The position numbers and the translations under genes are program-made. The notes beneath the pieces were generated by a model. It was not told the origin of the DNA and searched no databases. It saw only the letters and a program-made list of their open reading frames with translations. Positions 8,292-17,429 of a stretch of 29,146 nucleotides of DNA are shown in pieces; within the stretch, counting starts at the first letter, position 1; each line of letters begins with the position of its first letter. Location: NCBI GenBank assembly GCA_964369175.1, contig CAYJEM010000023.1, positions 1-29,146 on the forward strand, given 5' to 3'. The stretch comes from Tannockella sp964369175. Lineage in GTDB: Bacteria; Bacillota_I; Bacilli_A; Erysipelotrichales; Coprobacillaceae.

Positions 8292-10043
8292 CTATTGTAC
8301 TTGCATAATTGCATCATCAATCATTGTTAGATATTCATCAAATTTTTCTAACTCATTATTTTTTATATCATATTTCATCTTGATAACTTTATCAAAAATT
8401 CCTGTTTCTATAAATGCTCTTACTGTTTTTCCTTGTTTCAAAGCATTATTTACATGTTGATGTAAGTAAAGGATTACTTCCATCATACGATCTTGTTTTA
8501 CTAAAGGTACATAAGTATCTTCTTTATGGAAAGCATTTTGTTGCAAGAACCCAACACGTATTAGTTTTGCAGTTTCCATTACAAGTTTTTGATCTTCTGG
8601 TAATACATCATTACCCATAAGTTTAACAATTTCATTGAGTTTTGCTTCTTTAGCAAGTAAAAAAGCTAACTCTTGACGTTTTTTTGAAAATGTAAAGCTA
8701 ACATTTTTTTCATACCAAGCTTCAAAATCATAGATGTATTCGCTATAACTTTCCATCCAGTTTATTGCAAAATAATGACGCATGTATGCAAGTGATTTAT
8801 CCAATGCCCAAAAACAACGAACAAAGCGTTTTGTATTTTGGGTTACCGGCTCCGAAAAGTCAGCTCCTTGTGGTGATACTGCACCAATGATTGATACTGA
8901 ACCTTCACTCCCATTTAGATTTTCCATATATCCAGCTCGTTCATAAAACTGTGATAATCTTGATGGTAAATATGCTGGGAACCCCTCTTCTACTGGCATT
9001 TCTTCTAAACGCCCAGAAATCTCACGTAATGCTTCAGCCCATCTAGATGTTGAATCAGCCATAATCGCCACATGATATCCCATATCACGGTAGTATTCAG
9101 CTAGGGTAATTCCAGTATAAATACTTGCTTCACGGGCAGCTACTGGCATATTTGATGTATTTGCTATTAATATTGTTCTATCAGTTAACGGTTTATTTGA
9201 TTTTGGATCAATTAACTCTCTAAATTCTTCAAGAACTTGTGTCATTTCATTTCCACGCTCACCACATCCAATATAAACAATAATATCAGCATCACACCAT
9301 TTAGCAATTTGATGTTGAGTCATTGTTTTTCCGGTACCAAAACCACCAGGAATTGCCGCAGTTCCACCTTTAGCAATTGGAAACATTGTATCTATTACAC
9401 GTTGTCCTGTAAGTAGTGGTATTGTACATGCTTTACGATTTTTAATTGGTCTTGCTTTTTTTATTGGCCATTTTTGAACAAGTGTTAAATTATGTCTTGT
9501 TCCACAATCATCTTCTAATACAACAATACAGTCATCAACTTTATAGTTACCATTAGTTACGACTTTGACCACAGTTCCTGATAACGTTGGTGGAACCATA
9601 CACTTATGAATAATTAAATCTGTCTCAGGAGTCGTTGCATAAATATCTCCTGGTTGTAAGTACTGACCATTTTGAGCAATAATCGTAACATCCCACAAAG
9701 TTTCTCTATTAATTGCATCAACCGTGCTTCCCGCTTCTAGAAAAGGTCCATAATCTTTTTCTAGTTGTTCTAGTGGTCTTTGAACCCCATCAAAAATATT
9801 TGATAAAATCCCTGGACCCAAAGTAGCAGAAATTGGTGATTTTGTTGAATATACCGGTTCTCCTGGTCTTAATCCTGATGTCGTTTCATACACTTGGATT
9901 GTTGTAAATTCTTTGGTTACAACGATAACTTCTCCTAAAAGTTTAGCATGGCCTACATGAACCATTTCAAGCATTGAAAAAGAAGTTGTGTCTTTTACTT
10001 TAACTACTGGACCATTTATTGAATATATTACATCTGTTGTCAT
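8292..10043 (-). CDS. ntpA: V-type ATPase subunit A (catalytic)
   Basis: A 583-aa catalytic subunit. Domain order: beta-barrel (about 1-70), the non-homologous insertion typical of subunit A (about 110-190), and the ATPase core with Walker A GGFGTGKT (233-240, Lys239), GCGERGNEMT carrying the catalytic Glu, SRWAEALRE, and a helical C-terminus. It hydrolyses or makes ATP coupled to ion flow through the membrane ring. The ribosome site UAAGGGAGAGAGGGAU lies immediately upstream of the ATG. It lies 13 bp after ntpE. Length matches the family. Confidence 0.97.
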   Translation of the reverse strand: MTTDVIYSINGPVVKVKDTTSFSMLEMVHVGHAKLLGEVIVVTKEFTTIQVYETTSGLRPGEPVYSTKSPISATLGPGILSNIFDGVQRPLEQLEKDYGPFLEAGSTVDAINRETLWDVTIIAQNGQYLQPGDIYATTPETDLIIHKCMVPPTLSGTVVKVVTNGNYKVDDCIVVLEDDCGTRHNLTLVQKWPIKKARPIKNRKACTIPLLTGQRVIDTMFPIAKGGTAAIPGGFGTGKTMTQHQIAKWCDADIIVYIGCGERGNEMTQVLEEFRELIDPKSNKPLTDRTILIANTSNMPVAAREASIYTGITLAEYYRDMGYHVAIMADSTSRWAEALREISGRLEEMPVEEGFPAYLPSRLSQFYERAGYMENLNGSEGSVSIIGAVSPQGADFSEPVTQNTKRFVRCFWALDKSLAYMRHYFAINWMESYSEYIYDFEAWYEKNVSFTFSKKRQELAFLLAKEAKLNEIVKLMGNDVLPEDQKLVMETAKLIRVGFLQQNAFHKEDTYVPLVKQDRMMEVILYLHQHVNNALKQGKTVRAFIETGIFDKVIKMKYDIKNNELEKFDEYLTMIDDAIMQVQ

Positions 10044-10056
10044 ATCCCTCTCTCCC

Positions 10057-10641
10057 TTACTTGATTTTCATTTCTTCATTTTGACCAAACTTTTCTTTTT
10101 GGTGGTCTAACATCGCATCATAGGTATTTGTAAATACAATGTTGCGTTGGTTACATTTAATCTTAAATCCTCCAATAATAATGGATGCATCAGATTCAAT
10201 TGTTGCTGTACTTATTTTTGAAAATTCATTTATTAATACTTCATCATTACAATAAATTGTATAGTCTTCTAATGAATATTGTTTTACAGTTTTTGTAAAA
10301 CAAGTATTCATTGATGTAATATATGCTGTTGTTTCTTTATACTTCATTAGTTTTTTTACTACTTCGTCAAATATTGAATCAACTAATACAGTTCTTTCTT
10401 GAATGATTTTTTTTGTATACTTAGCTTGTTCTTTCGATAACTCTAAAGCGATATCATTTTTTATAGTAATGATTTCACGTTCTTTTTTCATCGCAAAGGT
10501 AGAAGCTGCATTTGCTGATGCTGTAGCAATAATATGCTCCTTAATTTCTTTTGCTTCTTTATATAAGGTATCACTTTCCTCTTTTGCTAATGCTTCAATC
10601 TCTTCTTTTATATAAAGAAAAACTTGTTCATTATCTTCCAT
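10057..10641 (-). CDS. ntpE: V-type ATPase subunit E (peripheral stalk)
   Basis: A 194-aa stalk subunit. The N-terminal ~110 residues form a highly charged Glu/Lys/Ala-rich helix that would pair with the NtpF helix as the peripheral stalk. The C-terminal ~80 residues form the small globular domain, with the typical IIGGFKIKCNQRNIVFTNTYDAML segment (about residues 155-180). Sequence conservation is low, as usual for this subunit, so the call also rests on its place between the F-type subunit and ntpA. Confidence 0.9.
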   Translation of the reverse strand: MEDNEQVFLYIKEEIEALAKEESDTLYKEAKEIKEHIIATASANAASTFAMKKEREIITIKNDIALELSKEQAKYTKKIIQERTVLVDSIFDEVVKKLMKYKETTAYITSMNTCFTKTVKQYSLEDYTIYCNDEVLINEFSKISTATIESDASIIIGGFKIKCNQRNIVFTNTYDAMLDHQKEKFGQNEEMKIK

Positions 10642-10653
10642 AAATATGCCCCC

Positions 10654-10962
10654 TTAAAACGTTATTCCCATTGCTTTAGATACATATGAATCAATTGTAT
10701 CACCTATTTTACTTTGACCATGACGATCAGGTATTTCAACTAACAATGGTTCACGTTGTTGTAATTTAATATTTGATATAATATCAGGACATAATTCTAT
10801 TAACTTTGTTGTAAGTAAAATTATTCCAATACTTTTATCTTGCATTTGCTCTTCAAGTCGTTCTAAAAATTCTTCTCTTTGATGAACAACCTCACCTTCA
10901 ATACCTACTAATCGCATTCCTGCAAGTGTATCGGTATTATCGCTAAACAAATAAAATTTCAT
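10654..10962 (-). CDS. ntpG: V-type ATPase subunit F (NtpG in enterococcal naming)
   Basis: A 102-aa protein that caps the central shaft together with subunit D. It shows the CheY-like alternating fold of the family: MKFYLFSDNTDTLAGMRLVG at the start, an IGIILLTTKL strand in the middle, and PLLVEIPDRHG toward the end. It starts 10 bp after ntpK and precedes ntpE by 12 bp. In Enterococcus hirae this gene lies after ntpC rather than directly after ntpK. Confidence 0.9.
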   Translation of the reverse strand: MKFYLFSDNTDTLAGMRLVGIEGEVVHQREEFLERLEEQMQDKSIGIILLTTKLIELCPDIISNIKLQQREPLLVEIPDRHGQSKIGDTIDSYVSKAMGITF

Positions 10963-10972
10963 AATGTTCTTG

Positions 10973-11410
10973 CTATCCTAAACCATTAATAATAAGGATT
11001 GAGATTAATAATCCGTAGATTGCAACCCCTTCACCCATTACTACGAAGATAAGTGATTTACCAAAGTTTTTATCATTTTCTGATATTGCACCAATCGCTG
11101 CCGGCGTTGCTGCAGCAACTGCAATCCCTGCTCCTAATGCCGAAAGTCCTGTTGAAAGAGCTGCAGCAAGATATCCTAATCCTTGAGCAATCGATCCAGT
11201 CATTGCACTCGTTGCGACTGTTGTTTCAGCTAATACTGAAGAGCTTGTTATTTGAAATAATAATACAACTGCAATTGTTGCAAAGAATCCACCAACATGT
11301 AACCATAGTCTTTTCTTTGATGATTTTGCATCAACTTTTCCTTGAAAAACTTTTACTAATGGTAAAGCTATAACTACTAATAAAACTGCTAATAATATAA
11401 ATGTCATCAT
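10973..11410 (-). CDS. ntpK: V-type ATPase subunit K (c-ring proteolipid)
   Basis: A 145-aa proteolipid. The C-terminal 80 residues form one canonical c hairpin: a Gly/Ala-rich helix (ALSTGLSALGAGIAVAAA), a polar ISENDKNFG loop, and an outer helix MGEGVAIYGLLISIL with ion-binding Glu127. The first ~60 residues are unlike the first hairpin of the four-helix enterococcal NtpK. They hold two extra hydrophobic segments (about 3-20 and 37-54) joined by a Lys-rich loop. Similar N-terminal extensions occur in clostridial K subunits and may act as a cleaved or assembly leader. It starts 3 bp after ntpI behind GAGGGAT. Ion specificity (Na+ or H+) is not decided here. Confidence 0.93.
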   Translation of the reverse strand: MMTFILLAVLLVVIALPLVKVFQGKVDAKSSKKRLWLHVGGFFATIAVVLLFQITSSSVLAETTVATSAMTGSIAQGLGYLAAALSTGLSALGAGIAVAAATPAAIGAISENDKNFGKSLIFVVMGEGVAIYGLLISILIINGLG

Positions 11411-11413
11411 CTT

Positions 11414-13318
11414 CTATCCCTCTTTTTTCAATCTTTGATTTATTTTTACAAATGGTTTTCCATTACCACTATAATACCTACTAAACATTTCATAAAACTC
11501 TAAACGCAATACTTGAATACCGACAATTAGTCCTTCTAAAGCCATAACAAATAAATTCCCGGCAATCAATATAATCCAGTATCCTATTCCCCCAACCATT
11601 GTTGCTAGGGTATATACTACTAACATCATCCCTGAATGGGCAAGTACAAATCCACCAACACGGAGAAAGGACATAGTATTTGTTACATAAGATAGTAATA
11701 CCTCAATTAACTCAAATACACCTTCAAGAAAAAACTCTCCTACTCCTGCTGGAAACATATTTTTACGATGTAATTTTCGATGTATTGGTTCTTTAAAGAA
11801 TACACCAATAATTGGAATGATTAATACAATTACGATATATAACGGTGATACTGCAATAACACCCAGCATCATCCCAGCTACTGCAGCGATAATTCCAACA
11901 TAGAATATAAGTCCACAAATTCCATTTTGATGGAATATTGCACGTCCATAATCTTTTTCTTTAAAACCCAAATAAATATTAAACGACATCGATATAATAA
12001 TGAATAAAACTCCTATTGCAATAGCCATCATAAATAATTGCATCGTTGATTCTGGATGCATTGGATGAAACAATGCTGGAATAATTTCTTCATTACCAAA
12101 TATTGATCCAAATACACAACCAAACAGAGCACTTGCAATTCCTAAAGCAACACCGACAAGTCCTAATTTTATTCCTTTTATCTTATATACAAGATATCCT
12201 AAAATACTTAATACCAAACCTTGTCCAACATCTGCAAACATTATTCCAAATAGTAGTGAATATGTAATTGCTACAAAGCCTGTTGGATCGATATCATTGT
12301 ACCCTGGTATTCCATACATCTCTACAAAGATCGAAAACGGCCTGGTAAACCAATTGTTTGATAACTTTGTTGGCACTTGCAGTCGGACATCACTATTTGC
12401 CGGTTTAAAATCAACACGAACATTTTTGTCCGCTTCAAACAATTGTTTTAAATCCCCCTCTTTTTTCTTATTTATAAATCCATAAATTGTTAGTGTTTTA
12501 CCAACAACCAATATATACTTTTGCATACCATGTAATTCATTATGATATTTTGCTGAATAATAAATTTCTTCAATTCGTTGACGGTTTTTTTCAATTAATT
12601 TTACTATTGATTTTTTTAGCTCAACAATATGATTTTTAGCAGCATCTGATTCTTCTTGGATTTCTACAATTGCAAGTTCTGGTTGTCCATGAGCAAATGC
12701 AGGTATCATTACTCTTTCAAAATGCATTGATGCAAATATATTATCAATTTCTGGTGCTGTCATTGGTGTTGTAATATACATACACCACACATATAATTTA
12801 TCACTATCAAATTGACGGTATACGAATGGTAACGAGTTATAATAAGAAAGTTTTTGAACACTTTCTACCGGTAACTTACCAAAACGTATTTTTAAATATT
12901 TACAATCAAATAATTCATCTAAATCAATGTTCATCTCACATAAATGTTGTACTTGAATGGCGGCTTCAACATTTTCAGCAATCATTGCTTCTAATTCGTT
13001 AATAACCTCCTCATACTTTACAACTTCATTATGTAATTCTTCTATAAAATCTTTTTCTTTTACCAAATTAAATTCTGTTGTATTAATATTCCCTTCTTGC
13101 AAGGCTACACCGTATTTATTAATCAATACATCAACACTTTGAAATAATTCTTCATATATATTTTCTTGTTGTAGTTGTCCAATACCTGAAATATTTTGAC
13201 TAAATGTTGAAGCCGGTTCTAAGTGTAAATCATCAAATGCAACGACTTTATCTAATACACTTTCTAATTCATCTTGACTAAAACGGATACTTGCAAGTTG
13301 TAATTTTGCTACTGCCAT
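11414..13318 (-). CDS. ntpI: V-type ATPase subunit I (subunit a, stator and ion channel)
   Basis: A 634-aa two-part protein. Residues 1 to ~325 form the cytoplasmic stalk-binding arm with long coiled coils (about 70-110 and 215-255). The rest is a membrane domain of about seven to eight helices that abuts the c ring. The essential ion-path arginine is Arg605 in LRLEFYEMFSRYYSGNG, a hallmark of the family. The ATG follows UAAGGGAAGGAG. The gene lies between ntpC and ntpK. Confidence 0.95.
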   Translation of the reverse strand: MAVAKLQLASIRFSQDELESVLDKVVAFDDLHLEPASTFSQNISGIGQLQQENIYEELFQSVDVLINKYGVALQEGNINTTEFNLVKEKDFIEELHNEVVKYEEVINELEAMIAENVEAAIQVQHLCEMNIDLDELFDCKYLKIRFGKLPVESVQKLSYYNSLPFVYRQFDSDKLYVWCMYITTPMTAPEIDNIFASMHFERVMIPAFAHGQPELAIVEIQEESDAAKNHIVELKKSIVKLIEKNRQRIEEIYYSAKYHNELHGMQKYILVVGKTLTIYGFINKKKEGDLKQLFEADKNVRVDFKPANSDVRLQVPTKLSNNWFTRPFSIFVEMYGIPGYNDIDPTGFVAITYSLLFGIMFADVGQGLVLSILGYLVYKIKGIKLGLVGVALGIASALFGCVFGSIFGNEEIIPALFHPMHPESTMQLFMMAIAIGVLFIIISMSFNIYLGFKEKDYGRAIFHQNGICGLIFYVGIIAAVAGMMLGVIAVSPLYIVIVLIIPIIGVFFKEPIHRKLHRKNMFPAGVGEFFLEGVFELIEVLLSYVTNTMSFLRVGGFVLAHSGMMLVVYTLATMVGGIGYWIILIAGNLFVMALEGLIVGIQVLRLEFYEMFSRYYSGNGKPFVKINQRLKKEG

Positions 13319-13333
13319 AGTATTCTCCTTCCC

Positions 13334-14365
13334 TTATGTTACAATTAATAAACGTTCAATTTCATCACTATCTTTTTGATAACGGACACCTTCAATAATA
13401 TGTTTTAAGTTATCTATTTCTATTTTTTTCAATATACAATATGTCATAAAAACTATTGGCGCTTCTTGGTTAAAACGAAGCTTTCTTTTAGCAACATGAT
13501 ATAATATATTATCTGTTGAATATTCAATATACACATAATCTTTATCATCACTATATACTTGATACTTTGAAGTATTTAATATCTTCAAAAATTCTTTAGC
13601 ATCTTTACTAGTAATTAATTTGCTCATAAATTCTTTCGACAACCTTGTATATTGCATGGATAATTTATTTATTATTTCATCATTTGACATTTCATAATAT
13701 TTCTTCAGTCGATATATTTTATTTATGTTCTTTAATTCTATTGATGTATATAGTAACTCTAATAATTCTTTTTGTACCTTTTTAGAAAAAGAATCTTTTA
13801 TTGCCTTACTATAACAATCATAATAAAATTCCATCATACTTTTTTCTAACAACTCATAATCATTCATTGTCTCAATATTATGTTTACGAAGAACTTTATA
13901 ATATTTTGTATTTCTTAAATATTCAACAAGTTCTGTGTATGTTTCGATATTTAATAATTCATACATATTGAAACTTAACTTTTTATATAAGTATGCTGGT
14001 AAGTACATGGTAAAATCATGAGTATCTTTAATTATGATATGAACAACTTTATCTAATAACAACATTGTTTCTACTAACTGTACTTCTTGATAATAAAAAG
14101 ACTTCTGTTTTTTTGGCACATAACGCAACAAACGATCAATTGTTTGAAAGTATTCCATCTTTAACAATTCTTCTAATTGTCGACGGCGGATTTCTCCAAT
14201 GGGTATATCGTGTAAAATGCTTTTATAAGTTGTTTCACTTTTTAAATATGTAATTACTTCTACAAGTGATGGTGAAGTACTTAAATCCCTAAATTTTTCA
14301 CTTGTAATGCGATTGCCATATATTGTTTTTACCTTGGCACTTAAGGCATTTGTTGAAAAACTCAT
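13334..14365 (-). CDS. ntpC: V-type ATPase subunit C (rotor-ring adaptor, subunit d type)
   Basis: A 343-aa helical protein that links the central shaft to the c ring. It has three repeated all-helical sections rich in Tyr, Leu and Lys, with the family-type features NALSAKVKTIYG at the start and a closing LKHIIEGVRYQ helix. The open frame extends to a GTG at 14380, but ATG 14365 is the better start: it lies 1 nt after the ntpF stop with GGTGAT about ten bases upstream. In Enterococcus hirae ntpC is downstream of ntpE; here it precedes ntpI. Confidence 0.9.
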   Translation of the reverse strand: MSFSTNALSAKVKTIYGNRITSEKFRDLSTSPSLVEVITYLKSETTYKSILHDIPIGEIRRRQLEELLKMEYFQTIDRLLRYVPKKQKSFYYQEVQLVETMLLLDKVVHIIIKDTHDFTMYLPAYLYKKLSFNMYELLNIETYTELVEYLRNTKYYKVLRKHNIETMNDYELLEKSMMEFYYDCYSKAIKDSFSKKVQKELLELLYTSIELKNINKIYRLKKYYEMSNDEIINKLSMQYTRLSKEFMSKLITSKDAKEFLKILNTSKYQVYSDDKDYVYIEYSTDNILYHVAKRKLRFNQEAPIVFMTYCILKKIEIDNLKHIIEGVRYQKDSDEIERLLIVT

Positions 14366-14366
14366 T

Positions 14367-14684
14367 TTAGTTATCACCACTTATAATTGCGTTATATATA
14401 TCTTCTACCCAGATATCTTTGTTCTTGTTAAATGTTTCATGAAGTCTTTTAGTTGTTAAATCATAATTTTCTTTATATTTTGAAATGCTAGCTAGTTTTT
14501 CTAGGTCCATATTTTCTTTATATATAGATAAGTCATTTAGTTGCATTTGCTCATGTTCCATAAATATTTCATTTTCAATACTTCTAGCATCACGTTGCAC
14601 ATCGTCTTTAGCAGTTCTAGCTAAGTTAACGCTATCTTGTATTTCATGATCAAGCTTTATTAAACGTTTAATAATATTATCCAT
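14367..14684 (-). CDS. ntpF: V-type ATPase peripheral-stalk subunit (G/H type, NtpF)
   Basis: A 105-aa almost wholly helical, charged protein with no Pro or Gly until the C-terminus, consistent with the coiled-coil partner of NtpE in the peripheral stalk. It is the first gene of the operon, behind AAGGGGG and a sigma-A promoter, the position ntpF has in Enterococcus. The assignment rests on size, coiled-coil character and place. Confidence 0.85.
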   Translation of the reverse strand: MDNIIKRLIKLDHEIQDSVNLARTAKDDVQRDARSIENEIFMEHEQMQLNDLSIYKENMDLEKLASISKYKENYDLTTKRLHETFNKNKDIWVEDIYNAIISGDN

Positions 14685-14720
14685 GATTATTATCCCCCTT
14701 AAGTAATTTGTCTAAAAAAA

Positions 14721-14748
14721 ATTATACACTAATTATTTGAAAAATCAA
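14721..14748 (-). promoter_or_regulatory. Sigma-A promoter of the V-ATPase operon
   Basis: On the minus strand TTGATT (complement of 14743-14748) is followed by a 16-nt spacer and a perfect TATAAT (complement of 14721-14726), about 37 bp before the ntpF ATG. No operator-like palindrome is evident, suggesting constitutive expression. Confidence 0.7.
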
Positions 14749-14826
14749 AAAATAACGAAAACTTTTCATTATAATTTATTATATATGTATAAAATATTTT
14801 TATAGTTGTCCTTTCAGTATAGTATA

Positions 14827-14855
14827 TTGCTTAATTTATATAAAAATGGTATCTT
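14827..14855 (+). promoter_or_regulatory. Probable promoter of aminopeptidase P gene
   Basis: TTGCTT (14827-14832), a 17-nt spacer and TATCTT (14850-14855) preceded by TGG, making an extended -10. Transcription would begin near 14862, giving a leader of about 20 nt. Confidence 0.5.
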
Positions 14856-14880
14856 TATAGAGAAAAAGAGAGGACTATAT

Positions 14881-16626
14881 ATGTTTAAACAAAGATTAGA
14901 AAACACACAACAATTGTTAAAAGAAAATAATATTGATTTATATGTATTACCTATGGCAGATTTTCACCAAAGTGAATATTTAAGCGAACACTTCAAAGGT
15001 ATTGCTTTTTTAACTGGATTTACAGGTTCGGCTGGAACATTAGTCGTAGGACATGATGAAGTTTGTCTATGGGTAGATGGTAGATACTTTATCCAAGCTG
15101 ACAATCAATCAGCCATTCATGGGATTAAGATTATGAAGATGGGATTACCTGATGTACCCACTGTAATTGAATATTTAAACAACCATGAACAAGCATCACT
15201 TGGATTTGATGGTCGCTTACTAGCACCTAGTTTTGTTGAACAGCTTTCACACAAAACTATCAATCCTTCATTTGACGCACTATCTACTCTGTGGAATGAT
15301 CGTCCACCTTTACCAAATAATCCTGGATTTCTATACAATTTAAAATATTGTGGTGAATCTAGAGTTGATAAATTCAATAAAATCAAAGAACAATTAAATG
15401 ATGCAAAGTATCATATAATTTGTACTTTAGATGATATTGCATGGATATTTAACATTCGTGGTAGAGATGTAGCTTGTAATCCAACAATGCTTGCCTATGC
15501 TATCATTTCAACAAAATACATTAATTTGTACATTCAACCTGGTACATTAGATAGTGAACAATTAAATGAATTAGAAAATGATGGTGTAACAGTAAAATCA
15601 TATAATGATATTTATGAAGATATTAAAGAAATTGATGATACTGTATTATTACACAAAGAAAGTATTAATTATGCAATATTCCATAATATTTCAAAAGATA
15701 TTAAAATCATTAATGACGTTAATCCAAGCCAAGCTTTAAAAGCTATTAAAAATGAAGTAGAAATCAAAAATACAATTAATGCCCATATTAAAGATGGTGT
15801 TGCTATGACAAAGTTCATGTATCACTTAAAAAATGAATTAACAAGCAGTGACGAAGTATCGCTTGCAAACTACTGTAAAACATTACGTTCAGCGCAACCA
15901 GATTTCTTTGATATTAGCTTTGAAACAATTTGTGGATATCAAGAAAATGGAGCTTTAATGCATTATCAAGCAACTCCAAAAAATCATAGTAAGGTTGAAA
16001 GAGAAGGCTTATTACTCGTTGACTCAGGTGGGCAGTACTTAGATGGAACAACTGATATTACAAGAACATTTGCATTAGGTAACATTACTGATGAACAACG
16101 TAAAGACTATACAATCGTTCTTAAAGGAATGATGCGATTATCTAGAGCAGTATTTATTAAAGGAATGTCTGGTTTACAACTCGACATTCTTGCTCGTGGA
16201 ATTGTATATGAAAACGGTCTAGACTATCGTTGTGGTACAGGACATGGAGTTGGACACTTCCTAGGTGTTCATGAAGGTCCTAATGGTTTCCGTCCAAAAA
16301 GCCGCCCTGGAGGATATGAAGAAGCTGCTATCCTTCCAGGAATGATTACAACAAATGAACCAGGTATCTATAAAGAAGGAAAACATGGTATTCGTATAGA
16401 AGATGAATTACTATGTGTTGTAAAAGAGGAAAATGAATATGGTCAATTCCTTGAATTTAAAACAATTACTTATTGCCCTATTGATTTAGATGCTGTTGAT
16501 TTTACAATGTTAAATGAAGATGAAATTGCTCAACTACATGCTTATCATCAAGACGTATATACTACAGTAAGCCCATACCTTACTGAAGATGAAAAAAGTT
16601 GGTTAACTAACTTTATTAAAGCATAA
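14881..16626 (+). CDS. pepP: Xaa-Pro aminopeptidase (aminopeptidase P, long three-domain form)
   Basis: A 581-aa M24 metallopeptidase that removes the N-terminal residue before proline. It is the long form, with two creatinase-type N-terminal domains (about 1-135 and 150-310) before the pita-bread catalytic domain (about 320-540) and a C-terminal tail, like eukaryotic XPNPEP1 rather than the ~440-aa E. coli PepP. Dimetal ligands are visible: Asp381, Asp392, His455 (GTGHGVGH), Glu493 (TTNEPGIY) and Glu507 (IRIED). His464 in VHEGP matches a substrate-site histidine. The frame is open back to a TTG at 14806, but ATG 14881 behind AGAGAGGA is the start that fits family N-termini. Cytoplasmic; probably used in peptide nutrition. 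Confidence 0.95.
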   Translation: MFKQRLENTQQLLKENNIDLYVLPMADFHQSEYLSEHFKGIAFLTGFTGSAGTLVVGHDEVCLWVDGRYFIQADNQSAIHGIKIMKMGLPDVPTVIEYLNNHEQASLGFDGRLLAPSFVEQLSHKTINPSFDALSTLWNDRPPLPNNPGFLYNLKYCGESRVDKFNKIKEQLNDAKYHIICTLDDIAWIFNIRGRDVACNPTMLAYAIISTKYINLYIQPGTLDSEQLNELENDGVTVKSYNDIYEDIKEIDDTVLLHKESINYAIFHNISKDIKIINDVNPSQALKAIKNEVEIKNTINAHIKDGVAMTKFMYHLKNELTSSDEVSLANYCKTLRSAQPDFFDISFETICGYQENGALMHYQATPKNHSKVEREGLLLVDSGGQYLDGTTDITRTFALGNITDEQRKDYTIVLKGMMRLSRAVFIKGMSGLQLDILARGIVYENGLDYRCGTGHGVGHFLGVHEGPNGFRPKSRPGGYEEAAILPGMITTNEPGIYKEGKHGIRIEDELLCVVKEENEYGQFLEFKTITYCPIDLDAVDFTMLNEDEIAQLHAYHQDVYTTVSPYLTEDEKSWLTNFIKA

Positions 16627-16639
16627 CAATTTATACCCT

Positions 16640-16669
16640 AGACAATACATATTTTGTATTGTCTTTTTA
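16640..16669 (+). terminator. Terminator after aminopeptidase P gene
   Basis: A perfect 9-bp stem AGACAATAC / GTATTGTCT (16640-16648 with 16656-16664) and a TTTTAT tail, 13 bp after the stop codon. Confidence 0.85.
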
Positions 16670-16670
16670 T

Positions 16671-16702
16671 ATAAAAAGAATCCACCATCTTTTGGCGAAT
16701 CC
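16671..16702 (-). terminator. Terminator of the NERD-domain gene
   Basis: On the minus strand GGATTCGCC (16702-16694) and GGTGGATTC (16686-16678) pair through three G-U wobbles and are followed by TTTTTATAT. The plus strand cannot form the stem, so this terminator works in one direction only. It abuts the stop codon at 16703. Confidence 0.7.
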
Positions 16703-17386
16703 TTACCCTATATTTTTATTAATCCTTTGTATTATCTTTTCTTTATTGCATATCCCCTTATTTTTTAGAATACCATTAACAATTTTTTTTCCATTATTCG
16801 TAATTTCTATTACATTACATTTTACATCTTTGGCATTTGTAAAATAGACATAGCAATTAATATCTTTTATATTTGTTATCGACTCTACAATACGTTGGTG
16901 TCTTTTTACTTGCAATAATGGATTTTTAAAGTGATTAGTATACTGATTCCCTTTTTTAGTAGTCTTTTTTTGCATCCACATCTCATATTGTTTATCTCCA
17001 ATTATAATTCCACCATGATTCTTCACTTCAACAATAAATACCCCATTATCACCAATAATCAAATAATCAAGTTCTGCCAGTCCTACCCTACTTCGTAATA
17101 CTGGATTTGCAAGTACAACATATTCTTTAGGTAGTTGTTTTAATAGCTTTAATGCTTTACCTTCACCTTGCAATCCACTTTGTAAAATACCATATTGACG
17201 TAATATTATTTTTGATAAGACAGTACTTACCAATAAACTTATGATTAAAACATAGTAACTGCCCTGATTGTAAAATAATAAAAACAGTGCCAATGCAATA
17301 TTGACTATAATTATTAAACATAATAGTAGGATATAGTTATTTCTTTTATTTATATTTTGGTTTTTATATTTTTTTATTTTTGCCAT
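16703..17386 (-). CDS. Membrane-anchored NERD-domain (nuclease-related) protein
   Basis: A 227-aa protein. A Lys/Asn-rich cytoplasmic start is followed by two transmembrane helices (about 19-37 and 44-62) and then a NERD domain (about 70-190). The PD-(D/E)xK-like signature is present: Glu75 in LQGEGK, Asp107 in LAELDYLIIG, and Glu120-x-Lys122 in FIVEVKNHGG, which suggests a DNA-processing or DNA-binding activity held at the inner face of the membrane. The biochemical role of most NERD proteins is unknown. It starts right behind the nrdG terminator, with AAGGAG upstream of ATG, and is convergent with pepP. Confidence 0.85.
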   Translation of the reverse strand: MAKIKKYKNQNINKRNNYILLLCLIIIVNIALALFLLFYNQGSYYVLIISLLVSTVLSKIILRQYGILQSGLQGEGKALKLLKQLPKEYVVLANPVLRSRVGLAELDYLIIGDNGVFIVEVKNHGGIIIGDKQYEMWMQKKTTKKGNQYTNHFKNPLLQVKRHQRIVESITNIKDINCYVYFTNAKDVKCNVIEITNNGKKIVNGILKNKGICNKEKIIQRINKNIG

Positions 17387-17399
17387 ATATCTCCTTATG

Positions 17400-17429
17400 A
17401 AAAGAAAAGTGCATTAGCACTCTTCTTTT
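17400..17429 (-). terminator. Terminator of nrdDG
   Basis: A 13-bp stem with one mismatch (17400-17412 with 17417-17429), whose four-base loop contains the nrdG stop codon (17414-17416). The minus-strand tail is CTTTTCTTTTC, partly within the stem. Confidence 0.7.

Noticed and set aside
14806..14880. N-terminal extension of aminopeptidase P from a TTG codon
   Set aside because: The extension is unrelated to family N-termini and overlaps the probable promoter; ATG 14881 has a good ribosome site.
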